Program-made: the position numbers and the translations under genes
Notes under the pieces: generated by a model
What the model was told of the DNA's origin: nothing
The model's input: only the letters and a program-made list of their open reading frames with translations
The model's database searches: none
From: Legionella sp.
Lineage (GTDB): Bacteria > Pseudomonadota > Gammaproteobacteria > Legionellales > Legionellaceae
NCBI GenBank assembly: GCA_030680075.1
Contig: JAUXWR010000131.1
Span: forward strand, 186,001 to 250,000
DNA length: 64,000 nt
Reading direction: 5' to 3'
Part shown: one piece after another, positions 41,326 through 50,800 of the stretch
Layout: each line of letters opens with the position of its first letter
Numbering within the stretch: position 1 is the first letter of the stretch

Positions 41326-41402
41326 ATTTTCGGGCTGGTGCGAGGTATTAATCCTGACATTATGACAAGTAATATTCCCTGACAAGGTGCACGAAGTGGA
41401 AT

Positions 41403-41470
41403 GGATCCCGGACATTAAGGATGACTAGGCTCGCAAGCTCACCAAGTCTTACTAAATTCCGGGACGACAC
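41403..41470 (+). repeat. GGATCCCGGACATTAA repeat, copy 4
   Basis: A direct copy closely matching copy 1 at both ends (GGATCCCGGACATTAAGG and TTCCGGGACGACAC). With copy 3 it forms a second inverted pair, in the opposite order to the pair at 19.6 kb. Confidence 0.75.
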
Positions 41471-41631
41471 CTGCTTCAATCATGGTAAGGCTAAAAAGTT
41501 AGTGCTATACGTTTTCTGGATTTTATGTAAAAGCTCGCAAAGACTGAATTTTTTTCAGGGCTTAAAAAATTGTCCTGTGCAAAGGACTTATCTACCTCCG
41601 CACCGGAAAATTTTAAATACGGAAAAAATGC

Positions 41632-41664
41632 CGTCTTTGCGAACAAAGTGAAGCAATCCAGTGG
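41632..41664. repeat. CGTCTTTGCGA-GAAGCAATCCAG repeat, left copy
   Basis: CGTCTTTGCGAACAAAG leads into TGAAGCAATCCAGTGG. This is the widespread dispersed element with TTGCGAG and GAAGCAATCCAG ends, known in several gammaproteobacteria and Rickettsiales. Its inverted partner is 40 nt away. Confidence 0.7.
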
Positions 41665-41703
41665 CTTGGAAAAGCTGATTAGCGCATCAATTGCTCATAA
41701 AGG

Positions 41704-41737
41704 TCACTGGGTTGCTTCGTCTGCGACTCGCAAAGAC
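41704..41737. repeat. CGTCTTTGCGA-GAAGCAATCCAG repeat, right copy (inverted)
   Basis: This reads CACTGGGTTGCTTCG to GCGACTCGCAAAGACG, i.e. the reverse complement of the left copy with a few changes. The pair can form a long stem over a 39-nt loop. Confidence 0.7.
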
Positions 41738-41867
41738 GAGTTATTTATCCGCATTTAAAAACTGTCCTGTGCAAAGATGACGCCTTAATAAATATTATGT
41801 ATTAAGGTTTACTTAAGGTTATTACTTTAAACTACACATCATTGTATTTTAAGCTAATGGATCTCTA

Positions 41868-44800
41868 GTGTACAAAGAATTATACCCTCATTTAAAAGCC
41901 GCTTATAATTTCGATAATTTTGAAGAAATAATTGCCACGTTTGATAAGCATTTCCCTCAGCTTTTTAATCTGAAAGTCCTTGAAAATGAAGCCAAATTCC
42001 GCAGGGAATCGGGTAGCTATGTGAAGTTTTTTTCACTCATTATGCAGCAATTAAAGGATTTATATACTGTCGATGAAGTGGCTGCCGAAATTAATAAAAT
42101 TTTGCAAAAGGATAAAGCGGTACGTGACTGTTTTCATGAATGTTTAATTTTCGTACCACCTGTTGACGATGAGCCTTCCCCTCAATTAGGTTTTCTTGAA
42201 AAAACGGCAACCGGCCAGTTAAAAGTCGCCGAACCGGTAACCTTTCTGGATATGTTGCGTGTAACCTGGTTTTTACAGAGGCTGGACGATGCATCGGGAA
42301 TTACTTCAGACGTTACAGTACTTAATCTTGACACTATTCAAAAGAATGATGCGAACCGATTAAAACGTGAAAACCGCGCGCTGATGGTGAATTTTAATCG
42401 CAACGCACACGGTACACCCAAATGGGGCGTTGTTGATCTGCGTGGTAAACCGCAGGTTTATTGTGAAACACCTTTACTTGAAGCCGAGAAAAAGGAGTTG
42501 GAAACAAGGCTTAAAATCTCGTTTAAAGAAGCGAGTTTTGGTACTGCTGATAATTTACCCTCAACAGGTTATGCGGCTATTGCCTGGTTAGATAAACACA
42601 TCACAAATGCCTGGAATTTTGACACTAATGCTGATTTTAATGTGCTCTTTTCTGATTATGTTTTCGCACAATTTCGCGGTGATACAGGGGGTGTTGATTT
42701 TAGGTGTTTTGGCAATGAATATCAACGCTATTTTACTCCCGAACTGCGAGCTATAAACAGTGAAATAAGTCACTGCCTTGTAAAAGAGAGGTGGAACGGT
42801 TACGCGCTTATTAAGCTGACACATTTTTCAATGCTTGGAAATATTGATAAGGAAATAATTCCTTTAAATGATTTAGCCGCCACCATTAATGTGATGGGAC
42901 GTGGTTTCTCTAAAGCTAAATTCAATCAATGTATCGCTAAATCCTTTCGTTCTTATATTCCACGGTTTGCTCATACGCTTTCTGAAATTAGCCCACCCAT
43001 TTTGCAAGAAAATGAGAATGAAGTGAGCTTAACGGTGCCAGACAATATCTCGAAAGATGAACTGAAATTAGCTCACCAAATTTCTTGCCGTAAAAGCCAA
43101 ACAAACTCGAAATTATTAAAATATTTATCACCTGATGATCCATTTAACTGGCAACAAAACGCAGCCACAGCAATGGTGTTGACCTTATTCAGGGCTCGTG
43201 CCAAGAAGCGGGAGCTAAATATTACTCTTCCTGACAAATTTCAGCTCACCAAGGAAGAACAAAATTTTATCATTAATCTAATGGCGGATAACCCATACGT
43301 TACACAGATGACTATTAATGATAATGCCTCTTTAAGAGCGATAAAAAAAGAACTTTTGCCTGTTTTTGCTCGTAACCGATGGCTTGCTGAGAACGATTAT
43401 CGTCCTCCCATTATTGATAATTACTGGGTACGAGCCGCGAAATATTGGTTATTGCACCTTAATGAGCAAATGGATCTTTTGGATAACAAACAAGAGCATG
43501 TCACGTTTAAGAAATGTGTTCGAGAGATGGGCAGCAAGGGTCTTGAGACTGTTCTTGACTTCTTAAATGATGAGAACCATCGCGACTTGATTGATGGGAT
43601 TTATGGCAAAAATAAACCCGCCTTTTATGCCGACTGTGAGCCTTCAGAGGCAAATAATTATATCACTCTGTTACTCAATCATTTTAGTAACAAATCCTGG
43701 TTTCCATTCTCCCAATTCGGTATTGCCTATCAGCACGGCCAGGATAGTAATCTCCTGACGCTCTTTAACGAAATAAATCGTCTTGAGCAATTTGAGAAAA
43801 TAACTTTATCCAATTGTCTCCAACGCCCTGGTGAATTTACCCGGTTTCTTCGCCGATTAACGGAAAAGGCCTATGCTGAGAAATGGGTGGGAATTATTGT
43901 TATACCTGAACTTGAAGATGAAAAAAATGTCACCGAAGAATATCAAGAGTTACGCTCAATTTATGCCAATTTAAACAATATCATTTCACATAATCGCCAC
44001 CTCGACGCCTCAGCTATTTTGTTGGCAAAAATTAAATCAACCAGTGATTTTAGCGAGTCGGCTGCGGGCCCGTTACCCATAAACCCCGCTGGATACGCTA
44101 AGGATGAGTTGCCGGGACTTGCTATTGATGAGGCATTTTTAGCGTTTACCCAGCAAAAAGAACAAGGCCCCTGGTCGTTAAGTCGCGGCAGCGTTGTACA
44201 ACTGCAGTTACAGCAACAACAAGAGATACAACAAAGCCGACAAATTCAGCAAGAGCAGCAAAAAATCAGAGCTCATGCAGTGGAAGAAGTCATAGTCAGT
44301 GAGCTGGTTACCTATGAAAATATTGATGCCTTATTAGGGGAATTTTTCGAAAATTATGCGCAAGAAAATGAAATCATAGAAAGTGCGCATGATGATGCTA
44401 CCACTTTAAAAGCATTTTTTCATAGCTGGATTAGCGCTAATCCAGAAGTTCGTGCTTTAAATGTTATCCATTCAATGACGCTTGATGCGGCCAAAATGTT
44501 ATTGCGTAAGCACACCCGTCTTACATCAGGTTTAAGTCTTGATAATTTACCCAAAGGCTTTTATACGCAACGCGATAAAGATGGCTTGATTATTCTCTGC
44601 TATAGCCCGGAAATGGGTTATTCACAAGGGGTGAGTAATCCTTTAACGGTTGATTTAATGGTAAATATACCTCTGATCGAAGCGTGGGAAGGTGATTTTC
44701 GACTCCTTACTATTGAAAAATACATGGGTAATGCTCCGCCTTTGCAAGAGGAGGATTTCCAGAGCCTGGTATTATTTGAAACACTTCAGCCCCCTAAGGA

Positions 44801-47800
44801 CTATCAAGCCGATTTTGAAGCTTTTTGTGAGGTCAATTCAGGCGTTAAGAAACTAATTGATGCAGTTGATAAACGCAGTTCGGGCATAATGGGATGGGTT
44901 GGAGGAGGAAAAAAAGAGGCAACAGAAAGGGTTCTACAACACTGGTTAGTCTTCTTGCAGGCATGGCAATTTGAGGGAGAGGCAGGCGTTAATAAATTCT
45001 TAAATCTCAATGAAGACTCGTTGTCACTTGATCTCTTGCAAGCACAAAATATTTTATTCAAAAATCAATCACCTCCTCTTCAGGAATGGGTGAAAAAAAT
45101 TGCGTTAAATGAAAAACAATTACGCGCCATTGGTCAGGTCTATTACCGTTTTGGGGATGAAGGCGTTGCGTTATTGTTAGCAAAATTTCGACAAATCGAG
45201 AGCATTTTAGGTCATGAGTTTTTTGAAAGTTTCCATGATTTAATTCAGGATCATTTTGATAATTATACGGTTTTTATCAGCGAGCGATTTTTCACGGCCA
45301 TTGACGATATGATAACCAAACTGCAACCACATACAGCACAGGGTATTCGTTATGCCTGGTTGAGGATTGCGAGCATGCATCTACAGGCCGCAGGTTCTGA
45401 AAGTGTCGAAAATTTATGGCGGGGGTTTGATTATTTTATAACAGAGCTTCAAGGACTAGGACTTGAATTGCAGGGCAATGAATTCGATGAAGTTCCTGCC
45501 GAAAATATGCTGGTTTGCATGGATAGAATTCTCGAAACACTTAAACTTATCACGACCCAGGAAGGAAAAGTCAGCTTTTTGCGTCATCTCTCTTCTCTTC
45601 AGCTTACCCATGGCGGTGTTCATTACGCCGTCCAAAATGAAGGTTTCCGCTATTTTAATGATGCGTTGGAATTGCATGATTTCGCTTATGGTAGCCCCAC
45701 CTATAAACCAGATTTATCCGCTCTATATGCATGGAACGTAACTGATTCAGCCCGTAATATTCAACGAACGTTGGCTTCATGCTCGCAGTTTAGTCAAGAG
45801 GATTACCACTATTTATCCCAGCAAATGTCGGGTGATGAGACCTCAAAAGACGCATTGGTTTGGTTATTATTTACCAAATACCACAGCGAAAATACAGCGA
45901 ATACACTTGATGATGTTAATGAACTTGCTGTTGACTTTAAAGCATTTATTGCAAGGCATCTACATCAGGCAGTATTCAGGTCGGGCAATCGGTCTATCAA
46001 TGTTTCAGCGCAAGCACTTATTGCACTGCAAGCTAAAATGACCGCCTCTTCGGTGGAATTATTAGCCAATTTCCCTGATGGGCTCCTTTTAGAAACCATC
46101 AGTATTTTATGGCAGGCTAACCGTTGGTCAGATTTTGATGATTTGCTTGATTTACACAGTAGTAATAGCCCGAAAGCGTCTGATTGCCCTGATGATTTGT
46201 TTCGCGATGGTTATAAACTAGCCACACTTTTTGGTATCAATTCGCCTGAAAATCTCTGCTTGTTTCATGAAAAAACCCGTAATCTTAAACCGGTTGTTCA
46301 GAATGAACTGCGTTTATTGATTAAGCAAATTCTCTCAATTGATTATGAAGAGAGCGCTCTTGAACAATTAATAAATCCACAAAACTGGCAAGACTTGCTA
46401 GCCACTATTGGCAATATGAATGCCGATAAAGCTCACACCGCCAAGTACCGTATTGCCCTTATGAAAAAATTTAATGAGCGCGATATTGTATTCAAATATT
46501 CCACAACAGGCCATTTTCGTGCCTTAGAGAATAATGAACAGGATATGCCTGATGGGCTGGGCTTTTTCGTCGACCATCAGCTGCGTTTGTGGAATTTCAT
46601 GCGTGCCCACATTGCAATTGAGGCTGATGAGGATGCTAAAGAAGCATTAGCACCATTAATGCGGTTTTTCAAAAAATTACAATTAAATCGCACTTATCTC
46701 AACGAAATTGAGCCTTTGCTCGCCATGCTTGAGAAGACAGACAACGGTTTAATGTGGCCTGCCAGCTTTTTTTATCAAATGCTGAAAGTATTGCAACCCG
46801 ACAATGATAAGGTTTCTTTTCCCATACCTCTTTTGGAGGTAATGATTAAGGATATTACGTTCAATGCCAAACCAATAAATGACCTGCGAAACGATTTCCC
46901 TGATTTAGAGGCACCGCTTCGCGGCATCCTTCTGAACACTATTTTTAGCCGTGAGCAACAAACGGTGCTTTGCAAATTGGCATTGAAGGAATTTCATTGG
47001 CGAGGAAAGCACGAATTATTAACAGAAATTATTGAACTGTTATCTCCCGAATCGCGGATTTTAAGCCGCGATTACGCGCTTTCTATTCTGGTTTCCAGTA
47101 AAAATGATCAAGATCTTGTGGAGCGCATTGAGAAAACCCGTTGGTTGCTTGTACTAAACTGTCCTCATGAAGGAGTAATGCAAAACTGGACACAAACCAC
47201 CGCTCTCTGGTTAAAAGCGATAACTAAAGGGTCAGAGGAAGAAGCGCTTTTTAACAGCATAAGAGCTTTGGCGTCTGTCGATGAACTAAAGCGGGGCTTA
47301 ATCCTTCATATTATGGCGTGGAGTACTTTAAATCCTGGATTGCGAGAGATGGATTCATTTGACTATGAATTAACCAAAGCGCGTCCACTTACTAATCGAC
47401 TTCGCACAATGAGTGTTGATGAGCTCGTTTGTCTTGCTCAGTGCTACCCCGGGCTTCCATCTCCAGGTACCGATGATCTCAGGCGCCTTATTAAAAGGAA
47501 AGATCGTGAAAATCTGCCCTTAGCGACTTGTGTGAATGACTTTTTACGCAATCCCTATCCTGAACCGCGTATGGATTTCAAAGTGCTTGCCAAAACACGG
47601 GAAGCGGATTTACAGCGCATGTTTGCTGAAACACGTATAACCAACGGCCATGAAAAAACGGCTATACCGGCGCATAAAGGGGCTAAATTAAGTCTAATAT
47701 TCGCTGATCTGAAAGCGTTACAAGCTGGCGATTTATTTGTACACGGGACAAATTGCCCTATTGACCAGTTAAGCCAGGCAGAAATTGCCGCGGCATTTAA

Positions 47801-50800
47801 ACGCTTGTCACTATTGGCAGCACACGGGGATGCGCATCAATCCGTTGACGCGGAAATATGGGCGCTTCTTTTCGAGGCGTTGGGACGCACAACCCGCAAA
47901 TACCCGCATTTAGCGCAGCAATTTGCGCTTATTGCCAATGATGTTTGCGTTGATAGTCAAACCCGTGTTTTGCAATTGGCAACGGGTGAAGGTAAAAGTC
48001 ACTTCGTGGCGATGAGAGCGGCGAAACATGCGGCGATGGGTAAGGTCGTTGACATTTGTACGGCCAAACGCAGCCTCGCTGAACGTGATATGCAAGATTA
48101 TCAAGATTTGTTTAATTATCTTCAATTAACCTCGTCTAATATTCAGCCTAAAACTTCCCGCGAAGTATATGTCAACACTCAAATTCATTACTCAACAGCA
48201 GGGGATCTATCCCTATTTTTAGATGAGCAGAACTTTAACAATAATCCTATTATTGTTGAGCGCGATAAACGAGTCGGTTTATTTGATGAGTTTGATTTTA
48301 TTCGATTTGAAGAGGGTCGAAAAACAGAATACAACTACGCGCGCCCGACAGGTAGAACGCCTAAACAAATGACGTGGTTCTATCAGGCCGTTAATAAATT
48401 TTATGAGAACAACCAAGCATCGCTCTATAACAACAAGGGTCAGATAACCGTTGCAACACTTCGCAGATTTGCCGAGTTTCTCCAAATAGCGGCAGGTGAT
48501 AATGAAGAAAAACAAAGCCTTGTTTTGCTTCTGCTTCGCGAGCCAATTCAGTTCGTTAGCTGGTTACAGTCAGCACATGATGCCCATGGGCAGGTAAATG
48601 GGGTAAGTTATACCGTGCGAGAAGAAAATATTCTCGTCGGTGATACGACTTATCCCATGAAAGAAATTATCCCCTTATCGGCTGATAATCAAATAATGAT
48701 TGGTTCGACCTTTAGCTTAGGCGTTCAGCAATTGCTTGCCGCTTTATTAAATAACCTGGCTAAAGAGCAGAGTTTACCGCAAAATTATCATATTCATCCT
48801 GAGAGTAATATTATCAGCTCTCAAGTCGTTTCACAGCGGATGAAAGAGCTATGGGGAACCTGGGAGGGATTCTCAGGAACTATCTCAGCCTCACAAGCAC
48901 AACAGTTAAATACGGAGTACGGAACAGAAGTACTGCATGTGTCCACTAACCAGGAAGACAAACGGACATGGCATGAACCCGCTTTTTACACCAATGAAAA
49001 TGAACGTTTACAAGCCTTGGTCAAGCAAATTCGCTTGTGTCTTGAGCAGAAAAAATCGATTCTTTTTTGTTGTAAAAATGATAAACAAGTTAAAGCGCTG
49101 GCAAAAAAACTTGAAAGGCTTTTGACGGAAGAAGAGTTCGCTCATTTTATTTTTTATACCAATGATGATGCGATGAGCGCTAATGAAATACTTGCTAAAA
49201 AACGCACAGAGGAAGGTTGGCATGACGGCAAAAAAGACCGCGCAGTAGGTCTTGTCGCTTCAGGCTTTGGGCGGGGTGATAATGTTAACGTAGAAACGGT
49301 TTTCCTTTTTAACGTCAATGATATTAATGATTTATTGCAAAAAGGCGGCAGAACTGCCCGCAATGGTGAAGAGGGCGAAGTATTCCAGTTCTACAGGCTT
49401 GATAAATTGCAAAAAGAACAAAAGGACTTGGAGAATTTTCTGCAACTTGCCGAGGGGAGTAATTGGCCTGATGTTGACAAAGTACTGGCAGCGGTTCAAG
49501 ACGATGAACCGGGAATGGTAGCCTTTAAGAAAGTAATGCTTTTACGTGAGTATGTATTTAGTTTGCAAAATGCCGCTCATCAAGGTTATCACGAGGGACT
49601 TGCTCAGTATTCGGGTTGGGGTATGTCGCTTCTGGGTAAATTTAATGACCCCTTGATGCGCTCTGATTTTGCAAGCCAGTTAACGTCATCAATGAAAAAT
49701 CTGGAAAAATGCTGGTTGGATATTTCCAGTAATCCAAGAACCACACCTGATGAGAAAATACGGAATATTGAAGAGATAATGAGCCACATGGCTACTAATT
49801 TACATGGAAATTGTGTCGATGTTTTAAAAGGGACAGTGCCTGATCTTCCTTCTTTTTCCATTAATCCATACCCACTCATTAAGCTTGAAATGGTATTGGA
49901 AAAAACGGTTCATACGACGCAAAATAACAGGGACTTATCTATTATTTGCGCAAAATTGGCCGTGCTGCCAAAAGATGCAAAAGATAGCGAGGTGCTCGCT
50001 AAGATCCCGGGAATGCTCCGTAAATTAGCCGAGGATGATGATGGACTGCATTCCTTTGCAACAAAGCTTGATAATTGTGACACGCTGCGTCAATTTGCGA
50101 ATTTATTGACGTTGGCCTTTGAGCATGTTGAGCATCCGTCTCCTATCCATAGGCACATAAAAACACAGGCTCTTAAAGCTATCAACCCTGACGCTTTACT
50201 AAAAGGGGTGCCCTCTGTTGTTAAAAAATTATTCCTGGATGGGCTTGATAGACTTCTGCCTCCTCTTGCAGAGCGCATTATCCATGTGTTGTGTGAGAAA
50301 AATATTCTTTCAGCTGAAGGACGTATAGAGGCGCTAATGCCCTTAATGACTTATTTGGGCGGTTTTTCAACAAAAGACCAAACCAAATGGGGATTGGATT
50401 ATATTAATAATCGAGATAATTTAACCCCCGCTATGTTAACGGGGCCTGCCATGAGTTTTCATCATGCGAGCTCTTTGTGGAAGGTTGTGAGCACTTATAC
50501 TTCTTCTGAAGAGGTGCAAAGCATGTGGACGTCATCAAAAGACGCCATAAAAAATGATCCCACTATGCGATTGCGACTGATTACCAAATGGGAAGCTTTA
50601 ACAGCTGATCTTGATAAAGCAGAAAGAAAACTATTTTTTACGTATTTCATTAAAGTGATGGGTCAGTTAGCTGACGATAAAGATTGGGATACTTTTACCA
50701 AACTGGTTGATAAAACGCATGCCTGGTGGAATAAAGGTAATCAAAATAGTTATCAAGAAGATATTTTAAGCCTCTGGAAGCAATTGGCCGATACGGCAGA

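Larger units (their letters stand above)
41190..41867. other. Repeat-dense intergenic region before the giant gene
   Basis: This 678-nt stretch carries no credible gene; open frames here fall inside repeats. It holds two more copies of the GGATCCCGGACATTAA repeat (41262-41325 inverted, 41403-41470 direct) and an inverted pair of the TTTGCGAG..GAAGCAATCCAG element (41632-41664 and 41704-41737). The giant gene begins with GTG at 41868 without a strong ribosome site. Confidence 0.75.

Noticed and set aside
41421..41758. Small open frames before the giant gene
   Set aside because: They lie within the dispersed repeats and have no ribosome site or family similarity.
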